Origin: Perkinsela sp. pyNocScin1
Taxonomy: Eukaryota > Euglenozoa > Kinetoplastea > Prokinetoplastida > Perkinselidae
Assembly: GCA_964019655.1 (NCBI GenBank)
Contig: CAXHTR010000006.1
Location: forward strand, 124,001 to 188,000
Direction: 5' to 3'
DNA: 64,000 nucleotides
Under the pieces are notes generated by a model. The model saw nothing but the letters and a program-made list of their open reading frames with translations, had not been told where the DNA came from and did not search any database. Shown in pieces: positions 43,672-52,545 of this stretch. Both the position numbers and the translations under genes were made by a program. Position 1 is the first letter of the stretch, and each line of letters begins with the position of its first letter.

Positions 43672-46482
43672 CTACGCTTCACACAAGAGCCCACCGATGG
43701 CCCCGAGGTACCCGTTGTGCCGCACAAACTTGGCTTCGACTGCGTCGGCCGCCGTCCAGTACGCCATTGACTGCGCGATGTGCCGCATGACGACCGAGTT
43801 GTTCTGCAGGAACCCGCCGCAAAAGTAGACGTTGCGTATGCCCAAGTTCTGCGACCACAGGAACGCGATCTGCGTTATGTTGTACGACATCATGAGCAGC
43901 AGGCTGCGGACGTAGTCGCTCGCCTTCGGGGCCGCGCGGAAACCCCGCGACGCGAGCTTCCCGAAGGAGCTCGCGAGCGTGTCGGGGCGTAGGTCGCCGG
44001 GCACCGCAGCGCCTTGTCCGTAGATATCACGCACGAGGAGGTCGACGGCCGCGGCGTCCCCGGGCCCGTCGACGCGCGTGAGCTCGTCGATCTCCTCCCA
44101 TGTCGTCGCGTTCGTCAGAAGCCGGCACAGGCCCCAGAAGGTGCCGCCACCGAGCGCAGAGCCGGAGACGCGGCGGCAGTCGCCCGGCGCGTCGCAGCGC
44201 AGAATGGAAATGCCTGAGCCGACGTTGACGAGGAGGTACGGCCACGGCTGCGCCCCGACTGCCTCGACTGGGACGGCCTCGTCGCGCTCGACGTCGTAGC
44301 GCACAATGGCATTCGGGACAGTCTCGAGCAGAAAATTGAGCCCGGCAACAGCAGTCGCGAACTCGGACTGGGCGGCGAGCGTCACGCCCGTCTGCGCTGC
44401 GATGAGCGCGGCGAAGCGCGAGGCCCCGCCGCCCGTCGCTGGGACGCGCGGCAGCACCGACTTGAGGGGAATCGCCTGCGCAGTCAGAAACTCGACAAAG
44501 TGCGGGATCTTCTCGGTCGGGAGGCGCATGCAGCGCAATATCCCGCGCTGGCGGCCATTCGCACTTAAAGTTTCCCGGAGGGGCCACGTGCCCTCGCGGA
44601 GCCCCGCGGTCTCGTAGGCGATGGAGAGCCGCTCGAAAATGCAGTAGCTCGGGAGCTCGACGGGCGCTGCGGGCTCGAAGAAGACGACCTTGCAGGACGT
44701 GCCGCCGATGTCGATGGCGCAGGGGAAGCGAATGGCGCGGTGGAGCGCTGCGGACGTTGAGAATTCCGAGGGGGGCTTTGGCCCGGCGCCTTCGGCCTCG
44801 CCGAGGGCCTCCAGCGCGCCTTCGTAGTAGCGGCGCACCGCGGGCCGCACAAATTCGCCGAAGGGCCCGCGGAAACCGCTGTGCTCGGCCAGCGAGTAAG
44901 CGACGAGCAGCGCCTCGCGAACAACGCAGCCGGCAGGTAAATGAAAAGCCCGCCGGAGTCGACGCAGGCTCGCGATGATCGCCCGCTTGCCGCCTGTGAC
45001 GACCTCCTGCCATTCAACGGGGTCGGCACGTTTTAAAGAAGCGGCGATGCCCTCGCGGTCGGGTGTGATGACAGCGACGAGCCGCCCGTTGGCGAAAGTC
45101 GTGAGGAAAATGTCGTCGACGAGTGGGCTCGAGCGGTACACAGCCTCGAGGTACGCCGCGCTGATCGAAATGCCGTCGGAGAGGGTCAGTGTGTCAGCGG
45201 CCCTGTGCGGGGCGATCTGCGAGACGGGACAGCCATAATAACCCTCGAGAAGATCAAAAACATTGGAAGGGATCGGCGCCTGGTCGACAACAAAAACGTG
45301 CGTGGGACGAGGCGCGAGTGAGGGCAGGGTGAGGCGCCGGTGCATCCAGCCGAGCGCCGCGTAGAAGGCGTGCAGGCGGCGGAAGATACAGTACAGCTGC
45401 TGCTCGACCCAGGGGACCTTCCGGAAGAGCCAGAGCGAGTGCGCAGAAGTTACAGCTGCGCTGTAGAGGAGCAGCGCCTTGGACAGTGGCAAGGAAAGCG
45501 CACTGGCAGTGAGAACGTCAGCATCGTCTGTCGACGCCGCTGTGACGTCCATGCCGAGACTGAGTGCCGCGTAGAAGAGCGCCCGCTGCTGGAGGAAGGC
45601 CAGCGGAGTGGCGCAGAGCGCGACGGTGTGCGTTCCGGAGCTCAGCCGCGCCCGGTGCAATCGAATGAGCTGCAGAAAGGCATCGTGGCTGACTTTTTCG
45701 ACCGAGAGCGCTTCATCTTCGCCGAGGCCGTAGACAGACGTGTAGCAGTCGGAGGGCTCAATGCGCGGCGTGTCCGGGGCTTTGCGCTGCGCGCGGGGCG
45801 CTTTGCCGTCAAAGAACTCTGTGATGAAGCGAATGCGAACGGGTGAGCCGTACGCGGCGCCGAACTCGCGCGGGGGTATGGCCCTGTCGATGATGAGAAC
45901 GTCAGCCGGCGCGCGGCACTCGACGCAGAGCTTCTGGGCAGCGTGCGAGGCAGCGATGATAACGACACTGTCGAGCGCCTCGAGGACTTTCTGAACAAAG
46001 ACAGTCGCTGTGCCGGCGGGCAGCGCGATGAGCTCAATTTTGCTCGCCATACAGCAGATGTCGATGGCGGCGAAGGCTATCGGGTCGTCGCAGATCACAA
46101 CGGCGTGGCGAGCTGCTGCAAAGTTCGCCTTGAAGTACTGCTGGAGCGCCACCGATCGTTGCAGAATTGTCGCGATCGGGACAGCTGTAATTTCGCCATT
46201 GTCTTCCTTGCGCTCAACGACCTGATTCGCTGCCTCTGTGGAGGCTCGAAAGCTGTCGATGAGCCTGTCGAGTGTCTTAGCGTCAAAATGCTTCGCTTTG
46301 GCCTCCTTGGCGCTCCGGCGCTCATCGATGAACCACAGCCGGAACGTCCAGACAAAGGCTGCGATGAGGCTGATGGAGACCCACTCGGCGTAGACGCGCC
46401 GCATCGATATGAACTGACACGCCGCGAGGAAAGTCGCGAGCGCGCCGACAATGAGGACAGATGCGAGCGCAGTTCCTCTCAT
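43672..46482 (-). CDS. Fusion protein: degenerate long-chain acyl-CoA synthetase-like domain plus pantothenate kinase domain
   Basis: A 936-residue protein. Residues 1-55 hold two hydrophobic helices (membrane anchor). Residues 100-560 follow the layout of long-chain acyl-CoA synthetases: ATILQRSVALQQYFKANF, HAVVICDDPIAFAAIDICCMASKIELIALP, a damaged ATP/AMP motif CYTSVYGLGEDEAL (residues 246-259; family YTSGTTGxPKG), ATPLAFLQQRALFYAALSLG, and the C-terminal SPLVDDIFLTTFANGRLVAVITPD to GPFGEFVRPAVRRYYEGALEALGE. Residues 586-936 are a eukaryotic (type II) pantothenate kinase: CAIDIGGTSCKVVFFEP, ATGGGASRF (682-690), YLLVNVGSGISILR, RRVSGSALGGGTFWGLCRLLT, DLLVRDIYG, ASSFGKL, FCGGFLQNN, HNGYLGAIGGLL. 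The residue after ATGGGASRF is alanine where active PanKs have the catalytic glutamate. The two halves belong to successive steps of CoA and acyl-CoA metabolism. Confidence 0.85.
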   Translation of the reverse strand: MRGTALASVLIVGALATFLAACQFISMRRVYAEWVSISLIAAFVWTFRLWFIDERRSAKEAKAKHFDAKTLDRLIDSFRASTEAANQVVERKEDNGEITAVPIATILQRSVALQQYFKANFAAARHAVVICDDPIAFAAIDICCMASKIELIALPAGTATVFVQKVLEALDSVVIIAASHAAQKLCVECRAPADVLIIDRAIPPREFGAAYGSPVRIRFITEFFDGKAPRAQRKAPDTPRIEPSDCYTSVYGLGEDEALSVEKVSHDAFLQLIRLHRARLSSGTHTVALCATPLAFLQQRALFYAALSLGMDVTAASTDDADVLTASALSLPLSKALLLYSAAVTSAHSLWLFRKVPWVEQQLYCIFRRLHAFYAALGWMHRRLTLPSLAPRPTHVFVVDQAPIPSNVFDLLEGYYGCPVSQIAPHRAADTLTLSDGISISAAYLEAVYRSSPLVDDIFLTTFANGRLVAVITPDREGIAASLKRADPVEWQEVVTGGKRAIIASLRRLRRAFHLPAGCVVREALLVAYSLAEHSGFRGPFGEFVRPAVRRYYEGALEALGEAEGAGPKPPSEFSTSAALHRAIRFPCAIDIGGTSCKVVFFEPAAPVELPSYCIFERLSIAYETAGLREGTWPLRETLSANGRQRGILRCMRLPTEKIPHFVEFLTAQAIPLKSVLPRVPATGGGASRFAALIAAQTGVTLAAQSEFATAVAGLNFLLETVPNAIVRYDVERDEAVPVEAVGAQPWPYLLVNVGSGISILRCDAPGDCRRVSGSALGGGTFWGLCRLLTNATTWEEIDELTRVDGPGDAAAVDLLVRDIYGQGAAVPGDLRPDTLASSFGKLASRGFRAAPKASDYVRSLLLMMSYNITQIAFLWSQNLGIRNVYFCGGFLQNNSVVMRHIAQSMAYWTAADAVEAKFVRHNGYLGAIGGLLCEA

Positions 46483-46993
46483 GGGTGTTCAGTGTACAAC
46501 TGTCTGCATGTTGATATACGAAACGAATAGGTAAGCTAATAGCATATCTGCGTTACCTTGTCGCCGATACTACTCATGCTAAAGAAATGGTTATGGCCAC
46601 ACTTTCTTGAGTAAAATTGTCTTTCATGAATAATCGAAAAGGGCATTTCCCAACATGCGAAAATTTCCTACTAAAATAAACCCTGATCTACGAGTGCTTT
46701 GATTTTATGATTTTCTCATTTTTTTCTTGCGTTCTTTACGAATTAATTTGTCACCGTATGAACGCCGATAAATGATGGCGGGTTCCGTGTTGTACGTCCT
46801 CTCGAACTAGTTCGAAGACTTGCTCCACATGACGGCATTGGGCTCATATCTGCATAAATTTGTGAGATCAACAGTCCCCGTGATCGTTGTGGTCAAGCTA
46901 GTTAGCTGACTTTCTTAGTGCGCAAACCCTTCTTAGTATCAGTAAGCATGCATTCAAAATTACGAGAAAGAACGAAATTCAAATATTAAGACT
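46483..46993. other. Intergenic region with a fragment shared with the second histone locus
   Basis: About 510 bases, AT-rich, without a gene. Bases 46858-46889 (TTTGTGAGATCAACAGTCCCCG...) recur with two or three changes at 53796-53827, and more loosely at 52943-52977, where they are part of a decayed coding sequence. Confidence 0.5.
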
Positions 46994-47103
46994 TGCCATT
47001 TCCACCTGCAACACCCGGCAGTAAATCGTATTGAGTTGTAAACAGAGTGTGAACGCAGAATGGGCGCTCACAGATTCATGTGGCTGATTGGCTCACCGCT
47101 CAC

Positions 47104-47403
47104 TTACGCGTAGCCGTAGAGCATGCGTCCGCGCTTGCGGAGGGCGTAGACGACGTCGAGGGCAGTGACGGTCGTGCGCTTGGAGTGCTCGGTGTAGGTG
47201 ACGGAGTCACGGACGACGCCCTCGACGAACCCCTTGAGGATGCCGCGGACCTCCTCGTACATGACGCCGGAGATGCGCTTGACACCACCGCGGCGAGCGA
47301 GGCGGCGGATGGCGGGCTTCGTGATACCGCGGATGTTGTCCTTGAGCGCGCGCTGCTGGCGGCGGATGCCTTTTGCGTCACCGGATTTCTTACCTTTGGC
47401 CAT
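47104..47403 (-). CDS. H4: Histone H4 (copy 1)
   Basis: Core nucleosomal histone of 99 residues. The N-terminus [20 protein letters not shown] is the kinetoplastid form (other eukaryotes start SGRGKGGKGLGKG). The histone fold is well conserved: [75 protein letters not shown]. Identical to copy 2. Very GC-rich codons. It is the last gene (3' end) of the minus-strand quartet H2B-H2A-H3-H4. Confidence 0.98.
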   Translation of the reverse strand: MAKGKKSGDAKGIRRQQRALKDNIRGITKPAIRRLARRGGVKRISGVMYEEVRGILKGFVEGVVRDSVTYTEHSKRTTVTALDVVYALRKRGRMLYGYA

Positions 47404-47546
47404 TTCTAGTAGTGTAGTAGAGAAAAGTAATAAAAAGAAATACTATCAAGGCGTCTGCTACCTCAAAAAAAGGCTTTTAGGCTATATCGGTGTAAACATT
47501 ACTCGAGGGGCGCCTTGAAAGGAGGCGCTTGGTCTCTCAAAGTCGC

Positions 47547-47969
47547 TTAGAAGCGCTCACCGCGGAGACGGCGGGCGAGCTGGATGTCCTTCGGCATGAT
47601 GGTGACACGGCGGCCGTGGATGGCGCAGAGGCACGTATCGGCGAAGAGGTTGACGAGGTGGGCCTCGGTCGCCTCCTGCATCGCGAGAACGGCGCTCGCC
47701 TGGAAGCGGAGGCCGTCCTTGCCGGTCATGGCGATCTCGCGGACGATGCGCTGGAACGGCAGCTTGCGGAGGAGAAGGTCGGTGCCGCGCTGGTAGCGGC
47801 GGATGTCACGGAGCGCGACGGTGCCGGGGCGGAAGCGGTGAACTTTCTTCTGGTTCTGCGACGTCGACTGGGAGGTCTTCGCGGCGGCGGACTTCTTGCC
47901 CTTCGTGACGAGGACTTCGCGTGGGAGCTTGCCCGTGGACTTGCGAGAGGATTCCTTTGTGCGTGCCAT
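47547..47969 (-). CDS. H3: Histone H3 (copy 1)
   Basis: 140-residue core histone. The tail starts [19 protein letters not shown], close to canonical H3 (K4 and an RKS-like K9/S10 context), but the K27-ARKSAP context is replaced by [19 protein letters not shown] and the tail is about four residues longer. The fold is canonical: [91 protein letters not shown]. It is less divergent than trypanosomatid H3. Upstream of it the H2A gene is separated by the transposon insertion. Confidence 0.98.
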   Translation of the reverse strand: MARTKESSRKSTGKLPREVLVTKGKKSAAAKTSQSTSQNQKKVHRFRPGTVALRDIRRYQRGTDLLLRKLPFQRIVREIAMTGKDGLRFQASAVLAMQEATEAHLVNLFADTCLCAIHGRRVTIMPKDIQLARRLRGERF

Positions 47970-48041
47970 TGTAGTGAATGTAAGCTAGGAAGGATTACTA
48001 GTAAAAACGCGCTTGCTGTGAAATTTACTAGAATTTGTGTG

Positions 48042-48043
48042 TA
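48042..48043. repeat. TA target-site duplication, left copy
   Basis: TA dinucleotide flanking the left inverted repeat; the right copy is at 49632-49633. The uninterrupted site GTGTGTATATGG in the second histone locus (TA at 55007-55008) shows that the element inserted into a single TA. Confidence 0.9.
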
Positions 48044-48072
48044 CAGTGCTTTTCATGGCTAACTGTACACAT
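48044..48072 (+). repeat. Left terminal inverted repeat (29 bp)
   Basis: Starts CAGTGCTTTTCATGGC and ends GTACACAT; it is the exact reverse complement of 49603-49631. Confidence 0.95.
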
Positions 48073-48161
48073 TGTATTTTTTCAAAAAAGAGCTCAAATC
48101 TAACGATCCGCAGTGATTTCTCTATCTATATCTCGCGATCTCCACGTTTAACGCATTTAAA

Positions 48162-49427
48162 ATGTACCAGGAAAAAGTGAAAAAAAAGTGTGGGCGAAAA
48201 AAGATTCGGAAGTCGCCCATCCCCACAAGGCGTAAAAAGACACGCCAAAAGAAGGTCATACGGCCTGATCCTCTTCCAGAATTCGCGCATTATAGCCCGC
48301 TCGAGCGCAGAAGCGAATTAGACAAGCAAAGAATGATGGGCATGATCTTGGGCAACCGCTTTGTGCGGAAATATTCTGTCAGAGACTTCGTCAGTTTGTT
48401 CAGCTGGACGAAAACTTCAGTTCAAGACCTCATCGAGAGGATCAGACGGGAAGAAGAGGCGTGGCAAAAGGAATTTTTCCCCGAAACAGAGGACGAAAAA
48501 GACGAAGAGGACTCACTCAGCCCGCAGCAAAAGCGCCGCAGGGAGCTGATTAGGGACTGCCTGACGAATGATCGCAATCACACACCGCGATCAATGTCAG
48601 TTGCTTTAGGGTTCCAAGGTGTGTCAGTGTCCCCTACGACCATCTGGAGGGACATGCAGGACATGAAAGGGAGGCTCGTCGCTCGGCCAACACGTCCTTG
48701 CAGAGGAAAGGACCCTGTGGTATGGGCGCGTAAGCGCCTCGAGTTCTGCATCAAACAGAAAGAACTCAAAGAGCATTACGTGTTCGTGGATGAGGTTCTG
48801 ATGACCACTCGAGACATGAAGAAGTTTCAGTGGTGCCTCCCGAACCTCTTCCCGGATGCGATAAGAAACCCTCGGTACCCTGCGACTTGCCACATCTTTG
48901 GCGCGATCGGCCCATTCGGATTTCGATTCATTCGTAATCTCGAAACTTTTAGGACGGCAACAAGTCGTTTTAAAGGGGCCGACTACAAGAAGGTCATGAA
49001 AGAGCTTCTCAGCGCTATGAAGAAGTTCTACGGTATCATTAACCGTGGCAAGCCCGAGGCCGAAAAAATAAAACTCACGATCGTTCAGGATGGGGCTCCT
49101 GTTCATACCCCGAGAGTGATTAGGCCACTTGTTCGAGGTGCCACGGCCGATCGCAGGAACCTTGGCTGGAAGCTGTGTGAGAATTGGCCCGCTTACAGCC
49201 CAGATCTCAATCCAATCGAGAACTGCTGGGGAATCGCCAAGCGCAGTCTCCACGACGAGCTTTGCACGGACCAAAAGAACACCAAGACAAATGTGGACCG
49301 CATCTTTGAGCTTGCGAAGCGTTATTTCGAGGAAATTCCAGACAGCACAATTATCAACCTCGTGGACAGTTTCTGGGACCGAGTCGAAGCATGCATCGCG
49401 GCCGAAGGAGGAGATATCCCATATTGA
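48162..49427 (+). CDS. Tc1/mariner-family DDE transposase, 421 aa
   Basis: Cut-and-paste transposase. A strongly basic N-terminus (KKKCGRKKIRKSP, TRRKKTRQKK) should serve as nuclear signal and DNA contact. Residues about 60-170 contain two helix-turn-helix-like regions (RKYSVRDFVSLFSWTKTSV; TPRSMSVALGFQGVSVSPTT). The catalytic triad is D210 in HYVFVDEV, D310 in LTIVQDGAPVH, and E353 in WPAYSPDLNPIENCW, the hallmark block of Tc1/mariner. By count 42 residues separate the last D and E, more than the 34 of Tc1 itself. The frame is intact, with codons less GC-biased than the histone genes. Confidence 0.93.
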   Translation: MYQEKVKKKCGRKKIRKSPIPTRRKKTRQKKVIRPDPLPEFAHYSPLERRSELDKQRMMGMILGNRFVRKYSVRDFVSLFSWTKTSVQDLIERIRREEEAWQKEFFPETEDEKDEEDSLSPQQKRRRELIRDCLTNDRNHTPRSMSVALGFQGVSVSPTTIWRDMQDMKGRLVARPTRPCRGKDPVVWARKRLEFCIKQKELKEHYVFVDEVLMTTRDMKKFQWCLPNLFPDAIRNPRYPATCHIFGAIGPFGFRFIRNLETFRTATSRFKGADYKKVMKELLSAMKKFYGIINRGKPEAEKIKLTIVQDGAPVHTPRVIRPLVRGATADRRNLGWKLCENWPAYSPDLNPIENCWGIAKRSLHDELCTDQKNTKTNVDRIFELAKRYFEEIPDSTIINLVDSFWDRVEACIAAEGGDIPY

Positions 49428-49602
49428 CCTCTCTTCATATGGTCAATGTGGGGATGAGCACCCTCGAAAACTTAATGTTGCGTTTAAGATCAATTTTATT
49501 ATTTCAACTTAAAAACAAACGTGATAGCGTTGCAGCGCGCGTTCCGTAGATACTTTTTCCACTGTTTAAAATCATTTTACGATACCGGAATGAAAAAAAA
49601 CT

Positions 49603-49631
49603 ATGTGTACAGTTAGCCATGAAAAGCACTG
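49603..49631 (-). repeat. Right terminal inverted repeat (29 bp)
   Basis: Reads ATGTGTACAGTTAGCC...GCACTG on the plus strand; exact inverse of the left repeat. Followed by the TA duplication at 49632-49633. Confidence 0.95.
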
Positions 49632-49633
49632 TA
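49632..49633. repeat. TA target-site duplication, right copy
   Basis: Pairs with 48042-48043; followed by TATGGATAAAC, which continues the uninterrupted spacer seen in copy 2. Confidence 0.9.
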
Positions 49634-49716
49634 TATGGATAAACATGCTACTGCGACTGGATCATCGCAGGGAGAAAGGCCCTGCGGTGGCAGTCTGTCT
49701 CAGCGCTCCGGCAGAT

Positions 49717-50112
49717 TTAGACCTGCTGGCTGGAGGCGGTCTTCGCGGACTTCTTCTTGAGAGCGTCGTTGAGGTTGGGTGCGACACCGCCCTGCGTGAA
49801 GGTGACGTTGCCGAGGAGCTGGGAGAGCTCTTCGTCGTGGCGGACGGCGAGAGTCACGGCGCGTGGGGTGATGCGCTTCTTCTTGTGCTGCGCAGCGACC
49901 TTTCCGCTGATCTCAAGGAGCTCGGCGGTGAGGTACTCGAGGACGGCAGTCAGGTAGACTGGGGCGGCAGCGCCGACGCGCTTCGTGTAGCGGCCCTTCT
50001 TGAGCATGGAGCGGACGCGGCCAACTGGGAAGATGAGACCGGCCTTCTTGCTCACGGAGTTGGTCTTCTTCACGGCGGAGGACTTCTTGCTGGAGACTTT
50101 CTGGGATGCCAT
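49717..50112 (-). CDS. H2A: Histone H2A (copy 1)
   Basis: 131-residue core histone with [97 protein letters not shown]. The acidic-patch residues are largely retained ([16 protein letters not shown]). The C-terminus ends SSQQV, an SQ placed three residues from the end as in H2A.X, but with Q instead of the usual acidic residue. Identical to copy 2. In copy 1 its downstream neighbour H3 is displaced by the transposon. Confidence 0.98.
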   Translation of the reverse strand: MASQKVSSKKSSAVKKTNSVSKKAGLIFPVGRVRSMLKKGRYTKRVGAAAPVYLTAVLEYLTAELLEISGKVAAQHKKKRITPRAVTLAVRHDEELSQLLGNVTFTQGGVAPNLNDALKKKSAKTASSQQV

Positions 50113-50261
50113 TGGAATGGAAAAAAGCGTCCGGAATGGGGAAAATTATTAAGAACACAGAACGATGGCACTTAAAGGAAGTTCTATTACTATGGGTAAA
50201 CATCGATGGACGGGGCGGGGCGGCAGAGAAAGGGCCGGTCACGCCGCTTCAGTCCATGCGC

Positions 50262-50588
50262 TTATTTGCTGGCGGCGATCTTGGCGACGGCCTTGGTGCC
50301 CTCAGCCATGGCGTGCTTCGCGAGCTCGCCCGGGAGGATGAGGCGGACGGCGGTCTGGATCTCGCGGGACGACATCGTCTGCGCCTTGTTGTAGCGCGTG
50401 AGCGAGGCGGCCTCGGTCGTGATGCGCTCGAAGAGGTCCTGAACGAAGGATGCCATGACGGTCATGCCTTTGCTGCTGAAGCCGATGTCCTTGTGGACGG
50501 CCTTCAGGGTCTTGAAGATGTAGCGGTTGAAGGACTGCTTGGCCTTGCGGCGGGAGCCGGAGGTCGCGACTTTCTGGGAGCGTGCCAT
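50262..50588 (-). CDS. H2B: Histone H2B (copy 1)
   Basis: 108-residue core histone, short-tailed ([20 protein letters not shown]) as in kinetoplastids. The fold is [86 protein letters not shown]. First gene of the minus-strand quartet. Identical to copy 2. Confidence 0.98.
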   Translation of the reverse strand: MARSQKVATSGSRRKAKQSFNRYIFKTLKAVHKDIGFSSKGMTVMASFVQDLFERITTEAASLTRYNKAQTMSSREIQTAVRLILPGELAKHAMAEGTKAVAKIAASK

Positions 50589-50615
50589 TGTTTAGTGGTA
50601 AAAGTGCTGAAAAAA

Positions 50616-52122
50616 TGGTATGCTGGGTATTATTAGAAGCGATAGCGGTGAACGGAGCGCTAGGATTACGTGACAGCTCCAATGCTAGTGGTCCGAGCGT
50701 GTGTAACAGTAGCTTCATCGATGATAGCTTGGGGTATTCGTGGGGTTAGAGCGTGTCTAGCTGGTGAAGGGAAGGCAGTCGCGCGGAAGCCAGTGATGGT
50801 ATAAGATTGCTCAGATCACTGATTGTTCAAAAGATAGATCACGCAAATGAGACCGCAGCGCCAATGATATTTCCTCAAATTACGAGTATTACCGTAGCCC
50901 TTTATCGCTGAGCTTCGACATCGACTTACCCAAGGCATTCATCACGCTAAAGGTGACAATTATTGTGTACCGTTCACGAAATGCTTACAAAGAACTCTAG
51001 TTCGGCGAATTGAAATTAATCCTATTAGCTTCGAACGCGGTCAAACGCCAGTATCGCTGGGATACGGATGCACTATTGCCGAAAGACTATCGCCACTATA
51101 GGCCCATCAAGCAGCATGCTGCGGCTCATGAAGTGTAGTGCAATATCCGTTGTTTGACCTCAAAACTGACCAGTTTGTGCGGTGATGACATCTTCTTCAT
51201 CAGTCGGGCCCGTGCCTGGTAGCTTTTTCCTTTCATGATAGAATCGCAAGCAAATTATTGCATTTTATGAGCTTTTTGTGGTAGAGTACTCTATTGACAC
51301 CTGCAGCCCAGAACGCCCGCATGAGGGCCTCTCATTTTTTTCAACGCAATGTTTCCCAGCCTTTTGAAAATTTTTGACTGGCCCCCCCCCAATTGCCTTC
51401 TTGATATGCTGAAAAATACTGTTAGAACTCGGTGCTTTGCGTTGAATCACCGTGCGAATGCCGAGGGACCACTGCGGTCATCTCTCATGCTCTTTCGGCA
51501 GTATCAGTCTCGTGTGGTCACCGAGCCTACAGCCGGGTACGTTTCTCAGAACGAACGCAACCAGGCTTACTTCCATGACGAGAAAGCATATTCTTCAGAC
51601 ATGAAAATATATCGATTGCAATTCGGGGAGACTCGGCATTCAATATAAGGCCGCACACATGGGAGGGTAATAGCATGATTAGTACAAACGAACTCGGAGA
51701 GTTCTTTCACGGTCTACAATTTTGACAGTGATTACCTGAGTAAAAAGAACCACTTGCCAAAGCCTGACCATTTTCTCGCGCCATGAATTTCTGCGGTTAG
51801 AATGCTGCTGTGCTGTTTAGAAAGTCAATGGGCATCAAGAAATGATGCCCAAGTGTCACATATGCTCATACATAATAGCAGCAAGTGAGCCACCCGGGGG
51901 CTGAACGGGGTGCTTACTAAAAATAGAATTACAGAGAAGATTCGGACCGATAGTGTCACCCACAATCAGGAATATTTCGAAAACTTGACCCAAACTGGGT
52001 TCGTATATGAGCTCTTTCATGACTTGTCACGTAACAGTGAATTGATTCCGCAGAGTGAGCCAACAGCAGTGCTGAGAGTAGCTTTATAACTTTTCTATCG
52101 TTTTTGAATCGCTATAAAAACA
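50616..52122. other. Non-coding inter-locus DNA
   Basis: About 1.5 kb upstream of H2B copy 1 without a convincing gene. Base composition is closer to random than in coding parts. It includes a homopolymer run of about ten C (from about 51381). No tRNA or repeat recognised. Confidence 0.4.
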
Positions 52123-52545
52123 ATGTGTTCCCCTAAAAAGCATAACCTTCGCGCTATAAGGTCTCGTGGACTGCCTGACCTGCAGTCCCCCAACGCCATC
52201 TATCAGAGCTTTAGCCAATCTCGAAAGAGGACGCCTCTCAAGGCTCGTCGGGAGAGAGATGAGATATATCGCATGCCTGTAAGTCCATCCGATGCGGTGA
52301 ACATACCCACTGCTGTTCCTGATGGAAACCGCGATGAGCCCGGTGTAGAGCCAAGAACTCCAGAGGCACAGGCAGACTATGAATTTTTCGAGTCGATTAT
52401 GCCTTTGTCACCTTCTGTCATTTCTGAGACAACGCAGGAACCAGGGGTGCCTCTATGTCAAGGAGATCCACCTAGCGAAAGTCAGCGCTCTATGGCTAAG
52501 CAAAATCAGCAATCATCTTCATATCATACAGGTATGCCATCTTGA
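52123..52545 (+). CDS. Hypothetical disordered protein or gene remnant, 140 aa
   Basis: Not recognised. The frame encodes a polar, low-complexity protein rich in P, S, R, Q and E (MCSPKKHNLRAIRSRGLPDL, EPGVEPRTPEAQADYEFFES, CQGDPPSESQRSMAKQNQQS). Surroundings contain decayed coding fragments, so this may be the best preserved piece of a broken gene. Near its end the sequence ACAGGTATGC resembles a splice donor, but I could not find a convincing acceptor and downstream exon. Codon bias is weak. Confidence 0.3.
   Translation: MCSPKKHNLRAIRSRGLPDLQSPNAIYQSFSQSRKRTPLKARRERDEIYRMPVSPSDAVNIPTAVPDGNRDEPGVEPRTPEAQADYEFFESIMPLSPSVISETTQEPGVPLCQGDPPSESQRSMAKQNQQSSSYHTGMPS

Larger units (their letters stand above)
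48044..49631 (+). mobile_element. Intact Tc1/mariner-type DNA transposon, 1,588 bp
   Basis: Bounded by perfect 29-bp terminal inverted repeats beginning CAGTGCTTTTCATGG, flanked by a TA duplication, and containing one full-length transposase gene. It lies between the H3 and H2A genes of histone copy 1, in the opposite orientation to them, and is absent from the otherwise identical spacer of copy 2. The intact frame, perfect ends and identical flanks show recent insertion, after the last homogenisation of the two loci. Non-coding flanks within the element are 48073-48161 and 49428-49602. Confidence 0.95.
46994..50615. repeat. Histone quartet duplication, copy 1 (interrupted by transposon)
   Basis: This block and 53959-55990 appear identical base for base in coding and spacer DNA where I compared them, with a constant offset of 6,965 for H4 and H3 and 5,375 for H2A and H2B. 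The difference (1,590) equals the transposon plus one TA duplication. Identity ends abruptly at 46994 on the left and in an A-run near 50615 on the right. Confidence 0.9.

Noticed and set aside
44027-45013. Minus-strand frame of 328 codons, arginine/alanine-rich, in another phase of the fusion gene
   Set aside because: Composition is typical of an out-of-phase shadow; the fusion gene covers the region with clear motifs.
47080-50636. Long plus-strand frames opposite the histone genes (and their equivalents at 54045-56098)
   Set aside because: Antisense shadows produced by the strong GC-rich codon bias of the histone genes; they have no family features.
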